From: DATCRE01 sp964235605
GTDB taxonomy: Bacteria; Bacteroidota; Bacteroidia; Cytophagales; Cyclobacteriaceae
Length of the DNA: 33,185 nt
Direction: 5' to 3'
Assembly (NCBI GenBank): GCA_964235605.1
Contig: CAXSCR010000053.1
Span: 1-33,185 of the forward strand
A program made the translations under genes and the position numbers. Each line of letters begins with the position of its first letter. The first letter of the stretch is position 1. Below are positions 9,486-16,504 of this stretch, in pieces. The notes beneath the pieces are model-generated. The model saw only the letters and a list, made by a program, of their open reading frames with translations, was not told the origin of the DNA and searched no databases.

Positions 9486-10559
9486 CTACTTCTTCAACAA
9501 CTCAAATAATTTAGTAATGACATAGAGTGTCTCTTTCCAAACTTGCTTGGATTTCAAAATACCAATGCCTTCAAGTTGCTTTAAGTATTTCGATGCTGTA
9601 ATGCGAGATACCTTCAAACGGGTTGTTAGTATTTCGGTCTTGCAATAAGGATGTTCAAATAGAATTTCTATCAATTCTTTGTCGTTCGCCTTGGGGGCCT
9701 CTTTCTTTATTTTTTCCTGCGTGTTTTGAATAGTTTTTATTTGGGCTATAGTTTCATGAGATGTTTCTTCCACTCCCTTCAATATGTAGAGGATCCAATC
9801 TTCCCATTTATTTTTTGTGCGCACTTCTTGTAGTAGCCGATAGTAGTCGGGTTTATTGATAATGTAATCACTTAAATAAAGAATGGGAGTTTCCAATAGC
9901 TCATTTAAAATGATATACAAAATATTGATGATTTTTCCCGTTCTTCCATTTCCGTCATAAAAAGGATGGATACTTTCAAACTGATAATGCTGCACTGCCA
10001 TTTTGATTAGTGGAGAAATGTCATCTTGTTCATTCAGATAATTTTCCAGGTTCCCCATTAGTTTTAAAATTGTTTCAGGTTCATCCGTTGGTATGTAAAT
10101 CACCTTGTTGGTTGCTGCATTGCGCAAGGCTGTGCCGGGTAGCTTACGGATGCCGGCATTATTTTCTTTCAGTATTTTTTGAATTGAAGTAATGGCATTG
10201 ATACTGAGAAAGCCTTTTTGTTTAATAAAAAATTAAAACCGAACAAAGCAGCTTCGCGATAACGCAATACTTCTTTTGTAGCCGGATCTGGTTCTATGCC
10301 TTTTGCTGAAAGCGCTTGATACAATTTATCCTGCGTAGTAATTACGTTTTCAATTTCTGAACTCGCCCTTGCTTCCTTTAAGATAACTGCGTTTAAGAGA
10401 ATGGATTGATTGGGTAAAGTCATAGCTAAAACCTTTCAGTTCAGCCAAAGCAACAGAAGACTTTACTAGTTGACGTAATACCTTTACGGTTTCAATTTTT
10501 TCCCGAGGAGGAGGTAATACAGGTAGTTGATTGTATGGTTTTTCGGCTGACATCGTCAT
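9486..10559 (-). pseudogene. Fic family AMP-transferase-like gene, broken by two frameshifts
   Basis: Three consecutive minus-strand frames together encode one Fic/DOC protein of about 357 aa. Fragment 1 (from ATG 10559) gives MTMSAEKPYNQLPVLPPP and runs to AELKG. Fragment 2 carries TLPNQSILLNAV and the inhibitory-helix motif SSEIEN, which matches [S/T]xxxE[N/G]. Fragment 3 carries the active-site loop HPFYDGNGRTGK (9933-9968) and a C-terminal winged-helix-like segment. The first shift lies at the A4 run 10428-10431: removing one base gives KGLAMTLPNQ. The second lies at the T5 run 10215-10219: adding one base gives NKKGFLSINAITSIQ. The Fic signature normally ends in Arg and here has Lys. Fic enzymes modify protein hydroxyl groups with AMP. 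Either this is a recent pseudogene or both shifts are sequence errors. Confidence 0.85.
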
Positions 10560-10585
10560 GTATCGCTCGTATATATGATCTTGCT

Positions 10586-10638
10586 ATCATGTAAAGATAA
10601 CGATAATATCTATACATGATGCGATTCTCATGTAAAGA
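10586..10638. promoter_or_regulatory. Operator-like repeat cluster upstream of fic
   Basis: The 11-bp word TCATGTAAAGA occurs exactly twice in direct orientation (10588-10598 and 10628-10638). Between them lies an inverted copy, so ATCATGTA (10586-10593) and TACATGAT (10613-10620) form a perfect 8-bp inverted repeat. The cluster begins 27 bp before the fic start. On the minus strand the first copy contains TATCTTTA, close to a -7 box. Autoregulation by the C-terminal winged-helix part of Fic is a guess. Confidence 0.45.
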
Positions 10639-10797
10639 AACTATACTTGATGGTTAAGGTTAAGTCTCTCTCCATGCGAGCCACTAATTCAGAATATGTG
10701 AAGAAACTATTGGTTTGTACAGCTTGGCAATCTGTACTCAACACCTTAACAGTGTAAGAAATTTGTGTACTCATCTATGTACGCAAAACCTATAAAC

Positions 10798-10825
10798 AAA
10801 AAAGCAGGCTCAAAAAACCTGCTTT
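10798..10825 (-). terminator. Rho-independent terminator of tmRNA
   Basis: On the minus strand AAAGCAGG pairs with CCTGCTTT around a 9-base loop and is followed by a continuing T-run. It begins 14 bp after the tmRNA 3' end. Confidence 0.85.
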
Positions 10826-10838
10826 ATTGCGTCAATTG

Positions 10839-11228
10839 TGGAGCCGCAGAGAATCGAACTCTGGTCCAGAGAAGATAATACCGTACTTTCTACATGCTTA
10901 GTTGACCTTTAATTGTCGGAATTAGCAAGGCAGGCAACAACCTAAACTAAAACTTATTTGCTAATCTTAGCCGTGCTTAGCATCATCACACGGAGCAGTT
11001 CTGCATTACGACATCACTAACCAGCGCCTGCAAAACGGGAGCGCTGAGCGATGATGGCTCTCCCGATCTTATCGGGACGAGGCCTAACCCGACGTTAAGT
11101 CAGATTAAGCAGCCATGGCGTAGTTAGACTCGCCTTGTATGGTTTGGAACTATCTTTTAAGGCTCTCATCCCATGAGCCTGCATGCTTGCATACGTTATC
11201 ACACATCCTGTCAAAACCGGTCGGCCCC
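10839..11228 (-). ncRNA. ssrA: tmRNA (transfer-messenger RNA)
   Basis: The minus strand begins GGGGCCGACCGGTTTTGACA and ends with a T-arm (GAGTTCGATTCTC) and CGGCTCC plus the discriminator A. The 5' GGGGCCG pairs with the 3' CGGCTCC (one G-U) to form the acceptor stem. The 3' CCA is not encoded (ACAA follows), so it must be added after processing. The tag frame at 11105-11134 reads GESNYAMAA then TAA, ending in the usual AA degron. The tag resembles other Bacteroidota tags and is close to the one I recall for Cytophaga. tmRNA with SmpB frees stalled ribosomes and tags the nascent protein for proteolysis. The gene lies alone, with a terminator just downstream. Confidence 0.97.
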
Positions 11229-11294
11229 GGTATTGGTTAATCGTTAATCGTTATCCGCTAATAGTTAAAGATATATTAAACATTATGATTTTTT

Positions 11295-11376
11295 GGCAAC
11301 AGCCGGGCTATCCGTTACAAGTCCGCCTCACCCACTTACCGCGCGCTACGGGCTTTTCACTACTATCCCTGTTGCA
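11295..11376 (-). ncRNA. Candidate structured RNA element upstream of tmRNA
   Basis: This is a GC-rich block in AT-rich surroundings, 67 bp upstream of the tmRNA 5' end. On the minus strand its ends GCAACAG (11369-11375) and CTGTTGC (11296-11302) pair perfectly over 7 bp. Just inside are repeated GGATAG words and two GCCCG words placed near each side. I recall similar GGGATAG...GGATAGCCCG blocks scattered in Bacteroidota genomes, and the Rfam Flavo-1 motif is one possibility, but I cannot confirm either. It may be a leader of the tmRNA precursor or an independent element. Confidence 0.35.
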
Positions 11377-11514
11377 GTACACTAAAAATTCAAAGAACAC
11401 TTTCAAAGAACAATAAAACACAGTCACAAATATAGAATATAAAAGGTTCAAAATTATTAATCCTACTTTGTCAAGTTACGAAATATTTGTATCGATAAGT
11501 TTAAGCAGAGATCT

Positions 11515-11602
11515 AGCTCAGGAAAATCGCTTTTAAAAATGATAGTTGATTAAGGGTTATTTTACTAACTAGTGATATAAAAAGAATTCCGGCTCATGAA
11601 AG
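11515..11602. repeat. Dispersed repeat family R2, copy 1
   Basis: This stretch aligns over about 85 bp with 30104-30183. Shared blocks include AATCGCTTTTAAAAA, TGATTAAG, ATTTT(T)ACT, TGAT(A/G)TAAAAA and CTCATGA, interrupted by small gaps. Both copies are in the same orientation and lie between genes. Together with 11377-11514, where I see nothing, it fills the gap before dnaX. Confidence 0.65.
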
Positions 11603-11614
11603 CCATTTCCCTGC

Positions 11615-11650
11615 AAAAAGACGGTTCCAAACAAGTGCCGTCTTTTTTTT
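11615..11650. terminator. Bidirectional terminator-like hairpin before dnaX
   Basis: AAAAAGACGG (11615-11624) pairs with CCGTCTTTTT (11638-11647) around a 13-base loop, and a T-run continues to 11650. A-run and T-run flank the stem, so it could work on both strands. No plus-strand gene ends just upstream, so it may simply insulate dnaX. Confidence 0.6.
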
Positions 11651-11683
11651 GTGTGAAAGATCCAATAATTCAATCTTTTCAAA

Positions 11684-11713
11684 TTGCTCGTTTTCCAAAT
11701 TGAATTATCTTGC
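11684..11713 (+). promoter_or_regulatory. Possible dnaX promoter
   Basis: TTG (11684-11686), a 19-bp spacer, then TATCTTGC (11706-11713) roughly match the Bacteroidota TTTG-N19-TAnnTTTG layout. The predicted transcription start would fall at or next to the ATG at 11719, so a leaderless mRNA is possible. The -7 match is imperfect. Confidence 0.3.
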
Positions 11714-11718
11714 GCCCA

Positions 11719-12828
11719 ATGGAGAATTTTGTTGTTTCAGCGCGGAAGTATAGGCCCTCAGGTTTTGATGAAGTAGTAGGACAAGAGCATATTACCACCA
11801 CACTCAAAAATGCCATTGATAACAATAAACTTGCACAGGCCCTGCTTTTTTGCGGACCACGCGGTGTAGGCAAAACAACGTGTGCTCGTATTGTTGCCCG
11901 CCTCATCAACGCTTTTGAAGAAAAGCAAGAAACTAATTCGCTCAATATCTTTGAGTTAGATGCAGCCTCGAACAATTCAGTGGAAGACATTCGTAACCTT
12001 ATCGACCAGGTACGTTATCCTCCACAATTCGGAAAGTTCAAAGTTTACATTATAGATGAAGTTCACATGCTCTCTAATTCGGCCTTCAATGCATTTTTGA
12101 AGACATTAGAAGAGCCACCATCCTACGCCATTTTTATTTTAGCGACGACAGAAAAACATAAGGTTATACCTACCATTCTATCGCGTTGCCAAATATTTGA
12201 TTTTAATCGCATTCAGATCAGCGATATTGCCAATCACCTGAAAAAAATAGCTAAATACGAAGGCATCACGGCAGAAGACGAAGCCTTACACCTCATTTCA
12301 CAAAAAGCAGATGGCGCCCTTCGTGACGCGCTCTCAATTTTTGATTTAATGGTAACTTACGCTTCAGGTAAAGACGTTACCTTTAAAAATGTATTGGCCA
12401 ATCTGCACATCCTTGACTATGATTATTATTTTAATGTAGTAGATGGCCTTCTCACCCAGAATCACACCCAACCTATTCTATTATTTGATGAAATCTTAAG
12501 GAAAGGTTTTGATGGTCATAACTTTATTGTGGGATTGAATGAGCATTTGCGCAACTTGCTTGTCGCGCAAGATGCACGTACCGTTCAACTTATGGAAGTA
12601 CCAGATAGCGTAAAGAAAAAATATATATCACAAGCACAGAATGCTTCACCTTCGCTGCTACTCAGTTGGCTAAACATTGGTAATCAATGCGACATGATTT
12701 ATAAAGGCAGCAAGAACCAACGCCTTTCTGTAGAACTTGCCCTCATGAAAATGGCCCATGTGGGCGCCGTTTTTCAAGCCAGCCAAATGAACCACCTAGA
12801 GGAAGGGTTAAAAAAAAAATTAGCGTAG
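11719..12828 (+). CDS. dnaX: DNA polymerase III gamma subunit (0-frame product of dnaX)
   Basis: Clamp-loader ATPase of 369 aa that loads the sliding clamp. I chose ATG 11719 because MENFVVSARKYRP is the usual Bacteroidota start; a TTG three codons upstream is also open. Walker A is GPRGVGKT (46-53), Walker B is IIDEVHML (D113, E114), and the SRC motif is at 155-157. The Cys4 zinc module of E. coli DnaX is missing: only about 13 residues separate RLIN from FELDAASNN. I recall the same in other Bacteroidota. The frame ends KKKLA-stop right after an A10 run, at the end of clamp-loader domain III. The conserved tau tail follows in the -1 frame. This gives a natural gamma protein if the A-run is a programmed slip site. 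Confidence 0.93.
   Translation: MENFVVSARKYRPSGFDEVVGQEHITTTLKNAIDNNKLAQALLFCGPRGVGKTTCARIVARLINAFEEKQETNSLNIFELDAASNNSVEDIRNLIDQVRYPPQFGKFKVYIIDEVHMLSNSAFNAFLKTLEEPPSYAIFILATTEKHKVIPTILSRCQIFDFNRIQISDIANHLKKIAKYEGITAEDEALHLISQKADGALRDALSIFDLMVTYASGKDVTFKNVLANLHILDYDYYFNVVDGLLTQNHTQPILLFDEILRKGFDGHNFIVGLNEHLRNLLVAQDARTVQLMEVPDSVKKKYISQAQNASPSLLLSWLNIGNQCDMIYKGSKNQRLSVELALMKMAHVGAVFQASQMNHLEEGLKKKLA
12798..12819 (+). promoter_or_regulatory. dnaX frameshift / slippage site (A10) with internal SD-like sequence
   Basis: Ten A residues (12810-12819) lie at the junction of the gamma frame and the -1 tau frame. Reading switches from L-K-K-K-L-A-stop to L-K-K-K-I-S-V-E. A purine-rich AGAGGAAGGG just upstream could pair with the 16S anti-SD, as the internal SD does in E. 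coli dnaX. T. thermophilus dnaX uses an A9 run for transcriptional slippage. The alternative is a simple sequencing error in the homopolymer. Confidence 0.7.
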
Positions 12829-13412
12829 AGACTGAATCTGCCAGTGTGGTTGAATCTATAGCTCCCCAGATTTCTGTAGAGTCGAAAAATACTATTGAGG
12901 AAAATGTCAAAACACTACCACAACCTGAAATAATCGATACACCAAAAGCTAAAGCGCCAATAAAAACAACAACGCTTAACCTTAGTAATATACTAAAGTT
13001 AAACACACCAAAAGATCAACAACCTGAAAAGGTTGAAGTCAAGGTTATAGCCGAGGAACCCTTTACAACTGAACAGATACGTGCCACCTGGATGGAGTTT
13101 GCAGAGCTAAGAAAAATTTATCAAGCCGAATACCAACTCCTTTCCCAAGCCTACGATCTACAGCAAAATAAAATTACAGTAGCATTAATGCATCCTGTAC
13201 AAGAAACCATGCTGAATAACTTGCGCATTGAGCTAACAACTTATCTACGCGAGAGACTAAAAAATAATTCAATATCTGTTGTTGGTGAGCTCAAAGTGTC
13301 TGACGACAAAAAAATGATTTACACTCCGAGAGAAAAATTTGATTACCTAATAGAAAAAAATCCTTTACTAAAAGAGTTGAAAGACAGACTCGGTCTAGAT
13401 ACCGACTTCTAA
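12819..13412 (+). CDS. dnaX: DNA polymerase III tau-specific C-terminal extension (-1 frame of dnaX)
   Basis: This 197-codon extension joins to gamma in the -1 frame at the A10 run and gives a tau of about 564 aa. It starts ISVETESASVVESIAP, runs through a Pro/Lys/Thr-rich linker, then a conserved folded end (EQIRATWMEFAELRK, KMIYTPREKFDYL, LKELKDRLGLDTDF). That ending is characteristic of Bacteroidota DnaX. In E. coli the tau tail binds the polymerase alpha subunit and DnaB. A GTG at 12846 could start an independent protein, but no promoter or SD supports that and the conserved end argues for fusion to gamma. A weak inverted repeat (13408-13415 with 13429-13436) overlaps the stop and has no T-run. 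Confidence 0.85.
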   Translation: MSVETESASVVESIAPQISVESKNTIEENVKTLPQPEIIDTPKAKAPIKTTTLNLSNILKLNTPKDQQPEKVEVKVIAEEPFTTEQIRATWMEFAELRKIYQAEYQLLSQAYDLQQNKITVALMHPVQETMLNNLRIELTTYLRERLKNNSISVVGELKVSDDKKMIYTPREKFDYLIEKNPLLKELKDRLGLDTDF

Positions 13413-13579
13413 TTAAGGTCTGCATGCAAATTAGAATAACGCGACAAAATAATATTCTTCGTGCGCATCAGGCACGCTCACCCTCATCTTTAAGATTGAA
13501 GTTGGTGCTTGAAGATTACTATTTGCATGAAACACGCAACCTCTGCTACATGTACGGCAGGACTTTAATCCGTGAAGGT

Positions 13580-14081
13580 CAATGTCATTAAGTTAAGTGA
13601 TTATTTGAAAGGCTTACTCTTGACTGAACATTCTCACTTCGTTCTATATCTTCCACTAGCCGTCATCATAACAAAATCCCGTAGGCAATCTCATGAGTTA
13701 GAGGCGTGAAAAATGTCTGGTATCTTGTTTTGAGGGGTTAAAATATTAAAACCATATCGGGTCTGTGCCGTGTCATCATCATAGCTGTATCTCAGCAAAA
13801 TCCCGGAGGGATGATATATGGGTAGATAATATTATTATAACCAAAACAAGTGCCGTAGGTACGATATAATATACCGTCCCTACAGGTCCCTACAGGACTT
13901 ATATCTCAATGTAACTTTCATGCTACCAATATAACGTCCCTCCAGGACTTAGTTATCTTAGGTTCACAGTTATGGTGACGACACTGACCGAGGTGTAAGA
14001 GAATGTTCAGTCAAAAGCAAGCATAGAGCTTTTACAACCTTAAACTTGCTTCTTCTATGATCCGCTAACTTAATGACATTG
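13580..14081. repeat. Inverted-repeat-bounded non-coding element with REP-like units
   Basis: The 900-bp gap after dnaX has no gene. CAATGTCATTAAGTTA (13580-13595) is matched exactly in reverse at 14066-14081. A second block, TTGACTGAACATTCTC (within 13613-13636), is matched in reverse at 13997-14021. Inside are short REP-like units: CCCGGAGGGATGATATAT and GCCGTAGGTACGATATA face the inverse CGTCCCTACAGGACTTATAT and CGTCCCTCCAGGACTTA. One more partial direct repeat of the outer end lies at about 14110-14135. The layout fits a non-autonomous mobile element or a RAYT-associated REP cluster; no transposase is present here. Confidence 0.65.
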
Positions 14082-14309
14082 CACGCCGTGACTTAGTCAT
14101 CTTAACTTAACAACATTGCCGTGCAGGGATACTGTGAAGGTTAAAACAGAATAACATTTCCTTTGAGTCAAAGAGAAAAGGAATTCAAAATAATTTCTAT
14201 GCATTTTGAGATCATCTTATCTTTTTATTATTGAAACGAACAATTTCTTTTTGTAATCAACGACTAAAATTAAAAAGCAGACTCTAATTAAAAACCTAAG
14301 TATAGCACC

Positions 14310-15560
14310 TTAGTCTTTAGTTCCAAACATGTCGTTATAGGTTAGCATATCGCTGTGTTGTGTTCCTATGCTTATAACCTTAAGGTGCAGCAACAACGCA
14401 AAAGTAACGAGCATGAAAATTATAATGTAACCTATATGTAGAAATGTGTGATTATATCCGGAAGCGCTACCATACGATACCAGATCATATCCAAAGATTG
14501 AAATTGCGCATAAAATACTTACCATTAAAAACCAGGCTCCTGCTTGCCCTGAGAGTAATGCTTTAATGATTATGATGCCACCATATAAAACAGTAATGCC
14601 AGCAACTACTAAGTATACATTTATCCAGGCAGAAAATGAATGTGGCGGCGAGAACAACGTGAAAATGATGAAGAATATATTCATGGTTACAAGCAAGTAT
14701 GTAACGATTGGTGTACTCATATTTCTAAACAAATGATTGAGAAATAAAATAGACCAGATAACACCACTAAATAAAGTGAGGTATTCAATTCTTACCAAAA
14801 CAGTCCAATTGAAATTGGGGAAAAGTAGTACGATGGGATACAAATTTGAAAACACAGCACGTATTGACCAGGTGAAACAAAGACACGCAAAGAATAAAAT
14901 AACATTTTTATCTTTGTGATATAAGTACAATATCAAGAACACAATCGCTTCTATAAACAGAAAAACTATTTCAGCTAGATTTGTACTTAAAGCCCAGCTC
15001 CAATGACTTTTAATACGGCTAGGTATGCCAAGATAAATCGGGTCAGTAGCGCCACCTTTATAATGATGAAAGTTAGCAACTTGCAAAACGATATGTAAGG
15101 TATCTGTGGCTGCTTTGAAATCTATAATTTGAAATCGCCATTGCGGTCTTGACTCGCGCTCAGTGGTACCAACTTTACCAGATGATGCAATGAGTTCATT
15201 GTTAATCCAAAATTTGTAACTGTTATACATTTGAGGTACCTCAACCGCATAGCGTGTGATTGTATCTGGAACAAGTACCAATAGCTTATAAGTTGCATAT
15301 CCAACACCATTACCTGCTTCATTCTGCGCATTAAAAAGCGCTGGAAAATAAATGTAGACCCCTGTCTCTTTTGTATTTTTAGGGTCAATTAACTTATTCT
15401 CATACATTGTCCAGTAGCATGAAAGTGGAAGCCTATCGTTAGCAAAATTCCATGATCTAGCATCCAAAGTACCAGATTGAGCCTGCAATGCTTTTTGCGC
15501 AAAACCTGAGCTATGCACTAGAATAAGTAGAAATACAATAGTTCTATTAAATGACCCCAT
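14310..15560 (-). CDS. 7TMR-DISM-type membrane sensor without an output domain (416 aa)
   Basis: Signal peptide (residues 1-21, ends SSGFAQ). The beta-rich extracellular part, about 25-185, has features of the 7TMR-DISM extracellular 2 fold (CYWTMYENKLIDP, KLLVLVPDTI, YKFWINNELIASSGKVG, and HIVLQVANFHHYKGG). Seven hydrophobic segments follow from about residue 195 to 400 (for example IVFLFIEAIVFLILYLYH). Family members sense extracellular, probably carbohydrate, ligands and usually pass the signal to a histidine kinase, GGDEF or LytTR domain. Here only about 15 polar residues follow the last helix, so a separate partner must carry the signal, or the output part was lost. On the minus strand TACTTTAG about 33 bp upstream is -7-like. 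It stands alone between non-coding stretches. Confidence 0.82.
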   Translation of the reverse strand: MGSFNRTIVFLLILVHSSGFAQKALQAQSGTLDARSWNFANDRLPLSCYWTMYENKLIDPKNTKETGVYIYFPALFNAQNEAGNGVGYATYKLLVLVPDTITRYAVEVPQMYNSYKFWINNELIASSGKVGTTERESRPQWRFQIIDFKAATDTLHIVLQVANFHHYKGGATDPIYLGIPSRIKSHWSWALSTNLAEIVFLFIEAIVFLILYLYHKDKNVILFFACLCFTWSIRAVFSNLYPIVLLFPNFNWTVLVRIEYLTLFSGVIWSILFLNHLFRNMSTPIVTYLLVTMNIFFIIFTLFSPPHSFSAWINVYLVVAGITVLYGGIIIIKALLSGQAGAWFLMVSILCAISIFGYDLVSYGSASGYNHTFLHIGYIIIFMLVTFALLLHLKVISIGTQHSDMLTYNDMFGTKD

Positions 15561-15790
15561 TTGCCAGATTTTCCTTCAAAATAACTAAAGTAAAAGCAGT
15601 GGGGATAGTACAGAAATAAACGCGGGACTGCTGTCGGCAATCTGGGTTTAAGATACGGTACTTCAGTTGGGTATTAATCAATATATATTTAATAAATTAA
15701 AGTTTATAAATATATCATTATTGTCCGACTAAAACGGTAAAATATGATTATTTGGAGAACTAAAGAAGAAGTCAGCGTCTGCTTTAGTAG

Positions 15791-16005
15791 GCAGCCAGTT
15801 AACATTAATGAACTAAAAGTTCCAAACATACCTTTTGAGATGAAGTCTTATTTCAGTTCAGGACAACCATTTTGGAAATAATCGTAGCGATAATTTAATT
15901 CCGCGTAGTGGCACTTATCTTCCTGGTGCATCTCGCTGTCATTATGTGCAAGATTTTGGAAGCTGTAAGGAACGCTACAACTTTATTCAATTTTTAGCCG
16001 GACAA
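15791..16005. repeat. Dispersed repeat family R1, copy A
   Basis: This stretch aligns in the same orientation with 23958-24228. The first shared block is TAAAAGTTCCAAACATA followed by (C/T)CTTTTGAGATG. The second runs from GCG(T/C)AGTGGCA to AAG(C)CTGTAAGGAA and CTTTATTCAATTTT. The middle differs and is longer in copy B. Copy A ends a few bases from the stop of the 158-aa gene. The rest of the gap, 15561-15790, is AT-rich and otherwise empty apart from a 45-codon frame at 15744-15881 that I did not accept. Confidence 0.7.
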
Positions 16006-16010
16006 CAATG

Positions 16011-16487
16011 CTACTCGCCGCCTTCAATGTCTGAAACAAACAGTCCCCAGCCATCACCTTCTTTTGTGGTATCAATATCAAATGTTCCAACCCATTTTTT
16101 AAAGAGGAACCTAAACTCTTCAATTTCATTTCGCAATAATTGAATGTATTCCTCATCCAAAGCCGCGAGATAACGTAGCGCTGATGTCTGAGTAAGCAAG
16201 CTGCGTGCATGAATTTTTATAACCACTGCATTTTCCATTTTTAAAATGTAGTCATCCATCGCTTCTGCCCCGGCAATTTTTGCAGGTACAATCATGGCAT
16301 CTTCAAGCATCATTTCGCGATAGGGATTTGAATCTTCTTCCTTATCTAATGTATCAGTGATGCGCTTGGTGAGATCATATATTTCTAAAGCCTTTTGATA
16401 AATAGGAAGTGCCTCCAGCTTCCGTCGTTCTTTTTCCGGATCATATCCACCATCTTCATTATCATCTTCGTCATCATCTTCCCACAT
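16011..16487 (-). CDS. Small acidic helical protein in a unit with HerA-like ATPase (158 aa)
   Basis: No firm family. The N-terminus is extremely acidic (MWEDDDEDDNEDGGYDPEKE). The rest is predicted helical: LPIYQKALEIYDLTKRITDTL, then MMLEDAMIVPAKIAGAEA, then ENAVVIKIHARSLLTQTSAL, then YIQLLRNEIEEFRFLFKKWV. This layout loosely resembles S23-type four-helix-bundle proteins. It ends in an acidic tail (DIEGGE). The gene starts 17 bp after the stop of the ATPase gene on the same strand, so the two are almost certainly one transcript, and a physical or functional partnership is a reasonable inference. Confidence 0.8.
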   Translation of the reverse strand: MWEDDDEDDNEDGGYDPEKERRKLEALPIYQKALEIYDLTKRITDTLDKEEDSNPYREMMLEDAMIVPAKIAGAEAMDDYILKMENAVVIKIHARSLLTQTSALRYLAALDEEYIQLLRNEIEEFRFLFKKWVGTFDIDTTKEGDGWGLFVSDIEGGE

Positions 16488-16504
16488 AAATTTTACTGTA
16501 TTGT

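Noticed and set aside
11234..11275. TTAATCG/TTAATAG short repeats, also present at 19965-20000
   Set aside because: Low-complexity AT-rich words common in such genomes; no defined unit or array, so not called as an origin, CRISPR or regulatory site.
11183..11416. Plus-strand frame of 77 codons across the tmRNA 5' end and the GC-rich element
   Set aside because: It overlaps a clear tmRNA in antisense; such frames over conserved RNA elements are common false genes.
12846..13412. Independent GTG-initiated 188-aa gene
   Set aside because: The sequence is the conserved tau tail of DnaX and connects in the -1 frame at the A10 run.
15744..15881. 45-codon plus-strand frame partly inside repeat R1-A (contains ELKVPNIPFEM)
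   Set aside because: The matching part of copy B gives ELKVPNISFEM but has no start codon and diverges at once; no promoter. Similarity is explained by the repeat itself.
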